Shown: piece after piece, positions 23,401 to 33,994 of the stretch
Layout: each line of letters begins with the position of its first letter
Numbering within the stretch: the first letter of the stretch is position 1
Source of the DNA: Spisula solida
Lineage: Eukaryota; Mollusca; Bivalvia; Venerida; Mactridae
Assembly: GCA_947247005.1 (NCBI GenBank)
Contig: OX365955.1
Span: 2,738,001-2,802,000, forward strand
DNA length: 64,000 bases
Direction: 5' to 3'
The notes under the pieces: generated by a model
The model's input: the letters and a program-made list of their open reading frames with translations, nothing else
What the model was told of the DNA's origin: nothing
Databases searched by the model: none
Translations under genes and position numbers: made by a program

Positions 23401-24729
23401 GGCCAGAACTTTTTAATTATTTGGTTTACGGGAGATTTTTCAGAGCACAGCATAAGGAGGAGGAAATAAAAATAAAATTATAATGCGAAAACCGTAGTAT
23501 CGGGAAAAAAAATAAAAATAAAAGATTAAAAACGGCTTGTTTTTTTATTTCTCAAAAAGTATTTTTTCATGACAAAAATGTACTGTTCTACACAGTTTTA
23601 TTAAAGTATTCACACTTCCTATAGTATTCAGGCTTTCTTGTACTAATTTGTTTTGAATATTACAGGTTGATTATAATATTTATTTGAATATGGTAATGCA
23701 AGGTGGTTTTCTGGTATACATGGTGTTTTTAGGGCATGTACATGGTATCCAAGTCACGAGAAAGTACTGGATGTTTTCGTGTTTCTGTAAGCTTAAAAGG
23801 TACAAGTGAATTTTCAAAATATATCGATAATTATAGAAGGTTAAACATAAAAAATGATATGGCACGACATATTTATAGGGCTATTTTTATATACTACTGC
23901 ACGCCTCTTTCGATTATACTGAGCAGGGTGTACACGTCGGTCATACATCATATGAAGGGGGGTTTCAGGAAATTTTCCACGGGGTCCAATCTTATACATT
24001 GGCTAAGTTCACTCAAATTTTGCCCGATTTAAAGAAAAATCATTATATTTTGGAAATTCTAGGGAGGGGTCGAACCCCTCGAATCCCCCACCCCCGCTGG
24101 GTCTGTCCTTGTATACAGTATACATCTCACCAATGTGACAATCAATGGGCAGCCCAAAATGACAGAGCACTTCTTGTATATACTCTAATTTAACTCACCC
24201 AAGTCTGTCTAGAGCATGCACTGGCGTGTCAAGCTCTACGTGTACAGGCGAGGAGCAGGAGCCAGAGACGGATGGATTCTCTACCGTTGTCACGGTTTCA
24301 ATACGGAAGTCATCCCCGTAGTCTTCCAAAATGGAGCACAGTCCTTCTCCAAGTGTTTTTGTTGCTCGAAACGCAACCAGTTTGTTGTAATCGGCCTTGG
24401 CGAAAGACTTCAGCGTAACTTTTAAATAAACGATGTCTCCCATGGGAGCTGCCATCTTGTTACAGTCTGGTTCACAATTATTTTATCGATTGCGGATGCA
24501 TTTTTACATAAAACTGATAACCGGTCAAAGTTAGCGGTGCCGTTTTTTCTACACGCTGTGAAATATTTTTATAGGTTGACGGGGCTAAATTATTTTTTCG
24601 GAACTTGAACGGGACGGTACGGCGATAATAAAAAAAATAAAAGCTCGATATCAAATTTTATTTTTATTCTGATTTCTCAGTTCTTGGATACGGCGCTCCC
24701 GTAAACCAATTAATCAAAAAGATCTGGCC
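23401..24729. mobile_element. PIF/Harbinger-like TIR element carrying an exon
   Basis: Flanked by a TAA duplication (23398-23400, 24730-24732). The ends begin GGCCAGAACTTTTTAATT and, in reverse complement at the right, GGCCAGATCTTTTTGATT, matching at 31 of 34 positions; looser inverted similarity continues to about 75 bp (aaataaaaataaaatt). A 3-bp TWA duplication and a GGCC start fit PIF/Harbinger. No transposase was recognised. The element contains the minus-strand exon 24199-24455. Confidence 0.78.
24199..24455 (-). CDS. First coding exon, unrecognised protein, inside a TIR element
   Basis: On the minus strand ATG at 24455 lies in 'aacaagatggcagc', a good Kozak site overlapping a YY1-like motif. 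The exon encodes 85 residues starting MAAPMGDIVYLKVTLKSF, then KLVAFRATKTLGEGLCSIL and YGDDFRIETV, and ends ALDRLG at a perfect donor (G|GTGAGT, 24193-24198). Read through, it hits TGA at once, so splicing is required. I do not recognise the N-terminal domain. The exon ends with two leftover bases (GG). The J-domain exon at 11925 begins with one leftover base, so the two would join in phase as ...DRLG-RSGDSLY across 12.3 kb. The exon lies wholly between transposon ends, so it is a captured exon or a transposon-supplied promoter and exon. Confidence 0.6.
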
Positions 24730-24739
24730 TAAACTATCA

Positions 24740-27090
24740 ATAAAGATATTGAAAGTAAGTCCACTATAACGATTACTAGGGTATCATTTGAGGTACACAG
24801 AGTCAAGTGCCTCAGCAAAAAGATCCAAGCCTGTAAAGCGCCTTATACACCTTTGGAAAGAAGCAGACCTGGATTCTCTGAAATCAAAATGCCATGACTT
24901 CCAACAGCTCTTCCTCCAGAAGCACACTACACAAAGCTGTGTTAACACCATGTGGACGGAAATAAAAGATCACCTGCTTGAGATCCTCGAGTGTTGTGTA
25001 CCATCCAAGACGACAAGCTCCAGGTTTAGCCAACCATGGATTACGAGAGAGTAGAAGGAAAAAGAGAGCCTACAACAACGCCAAAACAACTAAAACACCT
25101 GGAAATGTAAAAAGATACGAAAACATCAAAAAGAAATCACGTAAAGCCTGCAAAGCCGCCTATAACGATTATGTCACCAATATCATCAGCCCAGATCAAC
25201 AATCAAATCCTAAGAAATTCTACAGCTTCATCAAAAGTAAGAAAACAGAAAACCATGGAATCGCGCCACTTAAGGCAAAGACCGGGATCACACACTCAGA
25301 CAGTGAGACCAAGGCGAACATCCTTAAGGAGCAGTTCTCGTCCGTCTTCAACAAAGATGAAGATAGCTCAACCATCCCAGACATGGGACCAAGCCCCCAT
25401 CAGCAAGTGGACAACATCACTGTCACAGAAAAGGGAGTCCACAAGATCCTCTCTGGATTGGATCCTCACAAGGCGACTGGGCCCGACCAACTTCCGGCGA
25501 GGCTTTTGAAGGAACTTGCTGTTGAATTGACACCAATTTACACGCTTTTCTTCCAGGCCTCGCTGGATCAAGGAACCATGCCAGATGAATGGAAATCAGC
25601 AAATGTGGTCCCTATATACAAGAAGGGTGATCAAAGCAAACCTGAGAATTACAGACCAGTCTCCTTGACGTCAATCAGTTGTAAGGCACTAGAGCATATC
25701 GTCACCAGCTCAATCATGAAGCACCTAGACAAACACCAAATCCTTACAGATGCCCAGCACGGATTTAGGAAGCGGAGGTCATGTGAGACCCAGCTCATCC
25801 AGACCATACAGGACCTAGCCAGCAACATGGATACTGGAGGACAGACTGATGTCATACTACTGGATTTTTCGAAAGCCTTCGACAAGGTGCCACACCTACG
25901 TCTCCTCTCGAAGATCCACTATTATGGCATCAGAAACAACCTACACAAGTGGATAAGCAGCTTCCTGGGAGGACGTAGCCAGACAGTCTTTTTAGATGGC
26001 AAGCATTCTGCGCAGGCATCAGTGGACTCGGGTGTCCCACAAGGTAGTGTCTTAGGACCCTTACTATTCCTACTCTTCATCAATGACCTACCTGAATACA
26101 TCTCACCTGAGTCCACCTCTCGAATGTTTGCTGACGATTGTGCGCTCTACCTAAACATCAAGACAGAAGAAGATGCCCTAGCCTTACAGCGTGACTTAGA
26201 TGGCCTACAAAGATGGGAGAAAGACTGGCTTATGGAATTTCACCCCCAGAAATGCCAGATCTTACATATCACTAACAAAAGAAGACCCATCAAACTACCC
26301 TACAACATTCACGGACACATACTAGAAGAAGCAGAAACAGCAAAATATTTAGGCCTCAACTTCCAAAAATCACTCAACTGGAACCATCATATCAACACTA
26401 TCACCAAGAAAGCCAACAACGCTAGATCATTCCTCCAGAGAAACATCAGTCAATGCCCCAGGAAGACCAAAGAATTCTGCTATCAGACGTTGGTGAGGCC
26501 ACTAGTGGAATATTCCTCAATCATCTGGGATCCCTTCACTGATGCCAATGTACAGAAGTTGGAGATGGTGCAGCGAAGATCAGCACGAATGGTCTTCTCA
26601 GACTACAGAAGGACCAGCAGCGTGACATCGATGCTGCAGCAGCTCCAGTGGCCGTCACTTCAAGAGCACAGGGCACAAGCCAAGGTCACCATGATGTACC
26701 GGATTGTATACCAGCTGGTGGAAGTCCCTACAACACACCTCACTCCTATCTGCTCAGTTAGAGGTCATGGGCTCGCCTACATGGTACCTTTCGCCAGAAC
26801 CCTATGCTACCAGAGATCCTTCTTCCCTGGAGACACCATTCGCCTATGGAACAGCCTTCCCCAGTCAGCCATCAGCTGCCTTACCATTGACAGCTTTAAG
26901 AGGGAAGTGCAGTCAGTCACCCTACGCTAGACTCGTATTGGACATTTTTAACCACACTATAAATAGCTGAACTTTTAAATTTTCACTGTAAATAATGTAC
27001 AGACACCTCTTTCACCTCCATGCGCCAGTACGAGTTTACACCAGAATGGTGTCTGTACTTTAATGGAAGAAGAAAAAAAAGAGGTTACTC
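24740..27090 (+). mobile_element. LINE 1: 5'-truncated jockey/CR1-type retrotransposon
   Basis: Begins about 10 bp past the Harbinger-like element with the end of the endonuclease-RT linker and contains a near-complete RT. It ends in a 3'UTR and an A-rich tail ending 'gaagaagaaaaaaaaga'. The endonuclease domain is absent, as expected from incomplete target-primed reverse transcription. Same clade and same orientation as the LINEs at 30757 and 42140. Confidence 0.85.
24788..26930 (+). CDS. Non-LTR reverse transcriptase, one frameshift, lacks endonuclease
   Basis: A 5' part (24788 to about 25045) carries the linker ending SRFSQPWITRE. A 1-nt shift near 25045-25060 moves the reading into the frame of the 650-residue stretch 24978-26930. 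RT blocks follow in order: KATGPDQLPARLLKEL, WKSANVVPIYKKGD, NYRPVSLTSISCKALEHI, QHGFRKRRSCETQL, LLDFSKAFDKVPH, SGVPQGSVLGPLLF and FADD (26127-26138, catalytic Asp pair intact). Then comes the thumb (TAKYLGLNF) and a C-terminal region VEYSSIIWDP...WNSLPQSAI. This enzyme copies its own RNA at a nicked target. Catalytic residues are intact, but the missing endonuclease and the frameshift make the copy non-autonomous. Confidence 0.9.
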
Positions 27091-27119
27091 GACGGTACAA
27101 TTTTGGTCATCTTTAACAT

Positions 27120-27260
27120 TTTACTTTCTGTTCCGTTTTGTTCGTAAGGTGTTTGGAGTAGAACATTCGGCACACTGTGCAGGACAGTTCCGTTTTGTTC
27201 GTAAGTTGTTCGGAGTAGAACATCCCGCACATGTGCGTAACAGACCTTACGAACATACCC
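27120..27260. repeat. Short tandem duplication (about 62-bp unit)
   Basis: Two copies of 'gttccgttttgttcgtaag' plus 'ttcggagtagaacat', related in reverse complement to 22195-22265. No terminal structure recognised. Confidence 0.6.
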
Positions 27261-27914
27261 CAAGTGTTAGTCCAAGGTCTTTGACGATGATCATTCCATT
27301 TCATCGTCAAAGCCGTTTGTTCTTTGAAACCTAACAGCTCTACGTCTCAGTTTGAGTCGCGTTCGTTTTATGACAAAACGCACGTTTTGAACTAAATAAT
27401 CATTTACACCCTATCAATTGGAGCATATTCTATCAGTATACCCCCAAAAACAAAATGTTTTGCAAGAAATACCATTAATTCCGTCGATTGTTTCAAACCA
27501 GTACAATTTCACTGTTTTCGTTTACGATCGCCATTTATTTGAAAGGGAATATAACAAAAGTGTTCCGAAACGAACCACGTGATCAATGTTTTGATTGTCG
27601 GCTGCATAAATTGCAATATTTATTTGTGTAAATGGGAGTTACATGATTTATAGCAAAAATAACGTGTTTGTTTCTTATGTAAAGGTATATCTAAAGGTTT
27701 TGTTTAATTTTAAGACGTTTTCGACCATGTTTCAAGAAATAACGGATTTTTCGAAAACGGCTCTCGCACGCACCTGCGATAAATTAATTATTCAAAATGG
27801 CCGCGGGAGCTGATCAAACCCGGAATTAAATAAACTTTAAGCAATATATGATTATCAGTAGGTGTTACATTGACTGTTTTAAGACAAAACACTTGAAAAA
27901 TATTACATTTATAC

Positions 27915-30110
27915 CACGCATGTTAACAGGCTTCGCGAAAGTGAGAAAAAAAGGCCGGACATCCGGACCGGCATAAAATAAAGTTGGCCGGACCGAATCA
28001 ATTTTGGCCGGACCGAACAATATTAATAGGAAACAGTTAAAAAACCAAATGAAGAGAGATGTATAGATAATGCATGTTCTTCTTAAATTATTCAGTGGTA
28101 AATTATTTAGAAATGCATTGTTAGCTTTAACACACAGTTAACAAGTGTTTTCAAATAGGCCTAATTAGATAGTTTGCCTTTTCACAATGGGCTCATTCAG
28201 CCCATTCAATGAGCATATATCAGACAGGACTTTCTGTCAAGAGAAATGTTATTTTCATTTTACCATTTAATATCAAACATCTTTAAACTAAATCACGTTT
28301 TTTCGTGTTAAAAAGTCCCCTCGGAAATCGTCAAAATAAAAATATATTCAGAAAACAAATCGCGAACATTCCGGAATCCGTACCGTGTACTACAGGTTTT
28401 ATCCGCATCCAAAAAATAATCAGTTTTCGCGACCTTCATTTCGCTGAATTATGTTACATTTTTGACGATTTCGGAGGGATATCTTATTGAATCTCGACGA
28501 GGATTTACGAAAATACATTCGTGTTACATTCTTTACAATAATCTTCAACTACGATGTGGGAATATCGCCGTCCAGACTTAAAATCTCCGTCGGACCAACG
28601 GTCCGACATTCAGTCAAATTTTGCCGGACCAAAGCATTTTTTGTCGGTCAGGACCGACGGACCGACGGTTTTCGCGATGCCTGGTTAATTAAATGTATAT
28701 GACACTCTATATTAACGTAAATATGCTGCCGCTTACACATATCGATCGGCCGATAAAAATGTTACCGCGTTAAGCGTAAAACGCACTAGTCAAATTCTAC
28801 CCTGCTTTATGTAAGACCTCATAATTTTCGTATCTGTTATCCGATTTTAAATATTTAAAGCTTGTAATGAAGCAGAGATATATGTCTGTCTTTTAATACA
28901 ACATTCATCACGATACCCTAGTTATTAAATCCACGGCAACGAGTAAGAATCCTTTCCGCGTAAAAGTAAGTTTAAAATACCCCTTTTTTACCAAATAAAA
29001 ATACAACCAACGGTCGAAAATCATCAAATATTAATTTAATTTTCGATCGATTTTGTTCATTAAAACTTGTTTTAAAAGCTAATACTTTAAGGTTTTATAA
29101 AATGTAAAACTTATTTATAAAGCAATTGTGAGTTGTCGACCGCCAACGATTTGATTAAACTTCGTGCATTTATGTACTAATTATTGCAAATAAATTTTCA
29201 AAATGGCGGAATCACGTCGAAATGCGTGTGAAACGGGCACCTGCACACCTTCCATGCGCTAATTGAAAACATATTTTTGATTGAAACTTGTTTAAATTGT
29301 GAGATTAAATACGTTTTGAGGTACTGGTTGTACTTTTTTCTGGTTTCTATTCGTTCTGTCTTTACAAAATGGAGTCAAAAATAGTGATTTTTGTCACGAT
29401 GCGGGACTATTTTTTTCGGTAGCTGTATTGAACTTGCGGACTTATTGCCGAATGTTAATTATAAAATGGCGATTATTTACAATATAACCTGCTATTAAAT
29501 GCATTATGAGAGGTATTGGTTGCATTAAATTACGAACCATGATGCTAGCTTTTGAAAAAATCGCCACATAAGATGATCAATGGTCGGCGTAGTTTACATC
29601 AAACATTATTATGAATACGTCCGTTCTGTTTTATTTCGTTGGCGGTCAACAACTCGCAAATGCTTTAAAAATAGGTTTTACATTTTTTAAAACCTTACAG
29701 TATAAGCTTTTAAAACAAGCTTTAATGAACAAAATCGCTCGAAAATTAAATTAATATTTGATGATTTTCGACCGTTGATTGATTTTTTATTTGGTAAAAA
29801 CGGGATATTTTAAACTTACTTTTACTCGGAACGGATTCTTACTCGTCCTCGTGGATTTAATTATTAGGGCATCGTGATGAATGTTGTATAAATAGACAGA
29901 CATATATCTCTGCTTCATTACAAGCTTTAAATATTCAAAATCGGATAATAGATAGTAAAATTATGAGGTCTTATATAAAGTAGGGTAGAATGTGACTAGT
30001 GCGTTTCACGCTTACCGCGGTAACATCGTTAATCGGCCGATGCGGCAGCGTATTTACCAATTTTACATACGTGAATATAGAGTGTCATATACATTTAATT
30101 AACGTGCGTG
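27915..30110. mobile_element. Foldback element, about 0.5-kb arms, 8-bp target duplication
   Basis: Flanked by ATTTATAC at 27907-27914 and 30111-30118. Ends are CACGCATGTTAATTAAATG and, in reverse complement, CACGCACGTTAATTAAATG. The left arm (27915-27926 and 28684 to about 29160) pairs with the right arm (about 29635-30110) over roughly 480 bp, giving a near-complete hairpin with a 470-bp loop. Matching landmarks include 'gacagacatatatctctgct' and 'gcactagtcaaattctaccc'. The left arm is split by a 757-bp element. The site is empty in copy B of the composite. The loop has no ORF. Confidence 0.88.
27927..28683. mobile_element. Nested TIR element, 5-bp duplication (hAT5-like)
   Basis: Ends CAGGCTTCGCGAAA and, in reverse complement, CAGGCATCGCGAAA, flanked by GTTAA (27922-27926, 28684-28688). 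Removing it restores the left arm of the foldback element so that it matches the right arm. The interior has repeated 'ggccggaccga' motifs near both ends. CAGG...CCTG ends with 5-bp duplications resemble the hAT5 subgroup. Confidence 0.82.
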
Positions 30111-30756
30111 ATTTATACGTAAATTATAGTTTTGGGGCGATTTTTGAACAATGAACATGCATTTTAGGCGTTAAGCTTAAACAGTTGATTATTGAAGAGG
30201 GTAATTCCATAACTAAAAGGCCGACACGTCAGTGTAAATAAAAGACCATTTACCCAAGTGTCTGTGGTTCTTCTTCCAAGTAAACTTCACCCCTCATATT
30301 GAGTATTATTGAAGTTGAATATTTAAAATCTTACAAACATGTACAATAATTATGCCTAGTGGTAACAATGAAAGATCTTCTATTTAAATTAATAATGATG
30401 TCCGCAGATAACAGCCAGATCATCCCATCCATATCGAAGAAAAAATATGGATCGAAAATGAAACCGGTTTTTCCCCAAAACAGAAAGAAGACGAACTGAG
30501 ATATATACGAAACACGTCTACAATAAAATACGGTTTAAATCAAATCTTACGAAAGTGCTCTAGGCCTCTGCATTGCCATTTCGAATGATCTTCTTTTACT
30601 TTTCAACAATCATGCGAAGAAAAATCGATAATTTTCTCATCTTTTCACTTGCCTCAGTAGCCGGTGTGAATGAGAAGTACCAGCCGTGAAAATTACTATA
30701 TACTGCGGTATGAAATACACAATCTGCGGGTCTTTTTTTATATCATACCGGATATC

Positions 30757-32148
30757 ACTTGCAAGATCATGGAGCATATCATTACCAGCAGTATCCTAAG
30801 ACATTCAGATGAACACAACATACTCCACCCAAACCAACATGGATTTCGTAAAAAACTTTCTTGTGAAACTCAACTCGTAGAATTCATTGACGACATGACA
30901 CTCAACTTGGATGAAGGAAAACAGACAGACTGCTTGATCATGGATTTTTCGAAAGCCTTCGATAAAGTTAGTTACTCCCTTCTTATTGGCAAACTTAACA
31001 ACTATGGAATCTGCGGTAAAACCAACAGATGGATAGAAAACTTCCTGAAAGGACGGAAACAGTCAGTGGTCATTGAAGGTGTCTCATCAGAGTCTATCGA
31101 TGTGGATTCTGGTGTACCACAGGGCTCGGTATTAGGACCATCACTATTCCTATACTACATAAATGACATGCCTGAAGGGATTACATCAAATATGAGGCTA
31201 TTTGCTGATGACATGATCATGTACTGCACAACATCTTCAGATGCCGATTCTCATACCCTACAACAAGATCTTGACAAACTTGCAGAATGGGAGGATAAAT
31301 GGCTCATGAAGTTCAACGTTCTAACCATCACCAAGACGAGAAAACCTATATCATCAAATTACATCTTACACGGCCAAGTTTTGGAAAAAGTAACATCTGC
31401 TAAATACCTCGGTGTCACCATCAGCTCAGACCTAAACTGGAACAATCATATACACAACATCTGCCAAAAAGCCAACAAGACCAATGGATTCCTTAAAAGA
31501 AACCTCAACATCAACAACAGAAAATTGAAGGAAAATGCTTACAAGTCACTAGTCCGACGAACACTAGAATACGCCTCTACAATTTGAGACCCACATCAAC
31601 AAAATCACAAAAAGAAACTAGAAATGGTACAACATAGAGCTGCTCGATACGTCATGAATAATTATAGAGGAACGTCATCTGTAACTGACATGCTCAACCG
31701 ACTAGAATGACAAGAATTGGAAAAAAGACGAGAACACACAATACTTTGCATGATGTACAAGATAATACATGGACATGTAAACATCTCAGACTCGTCAAGA
31801 CTATTACCACCAAGTCGAATCTCCAGAACATCACACCTTTATTCATACCAAGTTCCATCATGCAGAACTGAGGCCCGGAGGATGTCCTACTAACCAAGAA
31901 CCATCAGGGATTGGAATGCCTTACCACCATCCACAGCTAGTGCCCCGAGTCTTGAATGCTTCAAGGCTCGGCTAGCCCACTAAATATGGACTTGTGTTTT
32001 TAACTGTGCACCTGTAAAAAGTGTTTTTAAAGTTTTCACTGTAAAATTTGAACTATTTTAACATTATTTTGCGCACCACCATAGTGACAGAAAAATCAGC
32101 ATATTGATTGTGGTCACCTAATTGGAAGAAAAAGAAAAAGAAGAAGGA
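30757..32148 (+). pseudogene. LINE 3: decayed jockey/CR1-type RT
   Basis: 5'-truncated inside the RT: begins DITCKIMEHIITSSI, then QHGFRKKLSCETQL, MDFSKAFDKVS, SGVPQGSVLGPSLF and FADD (31201-31212). The frame stays open to 31585, then meets TGA where family members have Trp (EYASTI-stop-DPH, as in SIIWDP), a second Trp-to-TGA near 31708 (NRLE-stop-QEL), and TAA near 31891. It ends at 'cttcaaggctcggctagccc', a 3'UTR and an A/G tail 'gaagaaaaagaaaaagaaga' reaching about 32148. Two stops are TGG-to-TGA changes. It is dead. Confidence 0.88.
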
Positions 32149-32299
32149 GGCTAATTTCAAACCAGTAGAATCTAAACGAATCCAAACCATTAGAATCAGT
32201 TCAAATAACACGGATAATAAACAAATCTGCGGATCGTAATTTATTTAATGAATGGCATATAGCAGGGTTCACACATTGCTTCAATTACAATTCCATTAT

Positions 32300-32981
32300 A
32301 CATTGTACTACGTGGGTTATACGTCCAATCCCTTAGTATATGTGGGTTCCTATATGGTTTATACGTCCAATCCCTTAGTATACGTGGGTACCTATATGGG
32401 TATACATCGAATCACTTAGAATACATGGGTTCCTACATGGGTTATACGTCCAATCCCTTAGAATACATGGGTACCTACATGGGTTATGCGTCCAATCCCT
32501 TAGTATACGTGGGTACCTACATTGGTTATACGTCAAATCCCTTAGTATACGTGGGTACCTACATGGGTTATACGTCCAATCCCTTAGTATACGTGGGTTC
32601 CTATATGGGTTATACGTCCAATCCCTTAGTATTCGTGGGTTCCTACATGGGTTATACGTCCAATCCCTTAGTATACGTGGGTACCTACATGGGTTATACG
32701 TCCAATCCCTTAGTATCCGTGGGTACCTACATGGGTTATACGTCCAATCCCTTAGTATACGTGGGTTCCTATATGGGTTATACGTCCAATCCCTTAGTAT
32801 TCGTGGGTTCCTACATGGGTTATACGTCCAATCCCTTAGTATACGTGGGTACCTACATGGGTTATACGTCCAATCCCTTAGTATCCGTGGGTACCTACAT
32901 GGGTTATACGTCCAATCCCTTAGTATACGTGGGTTCCTACATGGGTTATACGTCCAATCCCTTAGTATATGTTGATTCCTA
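32300..32981 (+). repeat. 42-bp tandem array, left arm, part 1
   Basis: Unit 'tacatgggttatacgtccaa' + 'tcccttagtatacgtgggtt' + 'cc'. As 42 is a multiple of 3, a frame stays open and reads a 14-residue repeat MGYTSNPLVYVGSY. No start context, signal peptide or flanking exon suggests a gene. Interrupted at 32981 by the miniature LTR element and resumed at 34139. Confidence 0.92.
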
Positions 32982-33125
32982 TGTCACAGGGTGAGAAAAA
33001 TGTGCAACCAGACCGGGGCTCGAACCCGGGACCCTTCGCTTACAGGGCGAATGCTCTACCGACTGAGCTAGCCGGCTGCCTACACACTTCCTCACCCATA
33101 CTGTGAACAGGTTCAGACCGTGACA
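32982..33125 (-). repeat. LTR a
   Basis: 144-bp LTR in minus orientation; contains the tRNA-like sequence at 33005-33077. Its outer (3' LTR) end abuts the CCTA duplication. Confidence 0.85.
33005..33077 (-). tRNA. tRNA-Thr(UGU)-like sequence in LTR a
   Basis: 73-nt cloverleaf identical in layout to the copy at 33532. It is transcribable in principle from its own A and B boxes, but it is an integral part of the LTR rather than a stand-alone gene. Confidence 0.6.
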
Positions 33126-33232
33126 TACTCCCCCGTCATAATGAAATTCGTCCCGAATTTCTGACAGGTCTAGAGAACAAGGTAAACATGATCTCGGAGA
33201 AATACAGTCACGGCCCCATGTTGGGCGCCAAA

Positions 33233-33376
33233 TGTCACAGGGTGAGAAAAATGTGCAACCAGACCGGGGCTCGAACCCGGGACCCTTCGCTTACAGGGCG
33301 AATGCTCTACCGACTGAGCTAGCCGGCTGCCTACACACTTCCTCACCCATACTGTGAACAGGTTCAGACCGTGACA
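33233..33376 (-). repeat. LTR b
   Basis: Second minus-strand LTR, 144 bp, separated from LTR a by a 107-bp internal segment holding the primer-binding site (GGCGCC at 33226-33229 region) and the purine tract. Confidence 0.85.
33256..33328 (-). tRNA. tRNA-Thr(UGU)-like sequence in LTR b
   Basis: Same cloverleaf as the other LTR copies, minus strand. Confidence 0.6.
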
Positions 33377-33483
33377 TACTCCCCCGTCATAATGAAATTC
33401 GTCCCGAATTTCTGACAGGTCTAGAGAACAAGGTAAACATGATCTCGGAGAAATACAGTCACGGTCCCCCGTTGGGGGGAGTA
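33377..33483. repeat. Inversion-junction spacer of the miniature LTR element
   Basis: Exactly 107 bp, like a normal internal segment in minus orientation, but the last 8 bases, which should complete the primer-binding site (gcgccaaa), are replaced by a purine-tract end (ggggagta). The spacer is therefore bounded by purine tracts on both sides, and the two LTRs face each other with their 5' ends. Confidence 0.75.
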
Positions 33484-33627
33484 TGTCACGGTCTGAACCT
33501 GTTCACAGTATGGGTGAGGAAGTGTGTAGGCAGCCGGCTAGCTCAGTCGGTAGAGCATTCGCCCTGTAAGCGAAGGGTCCCGGGTTCGAGCCCCGGTCTG
33601 GTTGCACATTTTTCTCACCCTGTGACA
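33484..33627 (+). repeat. LTR c
   Basis: First plus-strand LTR. TGTCAC/GTGACA terminal inverted hexamers; primer-binding site starts 3 nt downstream. Confidence 0.85.
33532..33604 (+). tRNA. tRNA-Thr(UGU)-like sequence in LTR c
   Basis: Folds as a cloverleaf: acceptor AGCCGGC/TCTGGTT (six of seven pairs, two G-U), D-arm GCTC/GAGC, anticodon stem TTCGC/GCGAA with loop CCTGTAA (anticodon TGT; unusual C at position 33), 5-nt variable loop, T-arm CCGGG-TTCGAGC-CCCGG. A box TAGCTCAGTCGG and B box GGTTCGAGCC match the Pol III internal promoter consensus. No CCA is encoded. The C33 and imperfect acceptor suggest a promoter role rather than a translating tRNA. Confidence 0.68.
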
Positions 33628-33734
33628 TTTGGCGCCCAACGGGGGACCGTGACTGTATTTCTCCGAGATCATGTTTACCTTGTTCTCTAGACCTGTCAGA
33701 AATTCGGGACGAATTTCATTATGACGGGGGAGTA

Positions 33735-33878
33735 TGTCACGGTCTGAACCTGTTCACAGTATGGGTGAGGAAGTGTGTAGGCAGCCGGCTAGCTCGGTCG
33801 GTAGAGCATTCGCCCTGTAAGCGAAGGGTCCCGGGTTCGAGCCCCGGTCTGGTTGCACATTTTTCTCACCCTGTGACA
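33735..33878 (+). repeat. LTR d
   Basis: Plus-strand LTR, nearly identical to LTR c (one difference seen, A to G in the D loop, agctcggtcgg). Confidence 0.85.
33783..33855 (+). tRNA. tRNA-Thr(UGU)-like sequence in LTR d
   Basis: Same cloverleaf as LTR c with one D-loop change inside the A box. Confidence 0.6.
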
Positions 33879-33994
33879 TTTGGCGCCCAACGGGGGACCG
33901 TGGCATCGCAGTCAGGTTGCTTCACAGCTCCTGTGCTTGAAATTATTTCTACTCTCTGAAATTCGGGACGCATTTCCATTTCAGAGGGGGAATA
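33879..33994 (+). repeat. Divergent internal segment of the miniature LTR element
   Basis: 116 bp. It keeps the primer-binding site at the start and a purine tract (cagagggggaata) at the end, but the middle is a different sequence (ggcatcgcagtcaggttgct) from the other internal segments. This shows two internal variants sharing one LTR. Confidence 0.75.

Larger units (their letters stand above)
27268..30251. mobile_element. Composite repeat, copy A (with two nested insertions)
   Basis: The outer parts 27268-27914 and 30119-30251 align in reverse complement to 43940-46654 in the ELP4 intron (copy B), for example 'tcatcgtcaaagccgtttgt', 'gtgtttgtttcttatgtaaa' and 'ttgattattgaagagggtaa'. The parent is about 780 bp, with no ORF and no convincing TIR; an inner hairpin (tttgacgatga...tcatcgtcaaa) lies at 27281-27312. 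The middle is a foldback element absent from copy B. Insertions found in copy B (45214-45676, 45898-46265) are absent here, so this copy supplies their empty sites. Confidence 0.85.

Noticed and set aside
32425..32994. 189-residue MGYTSNPLVYVGSY-repeat protein as a gene
   Set aside because: A 42-bp array has no stops by construction; the same array occurs inverted as a transposon arm.
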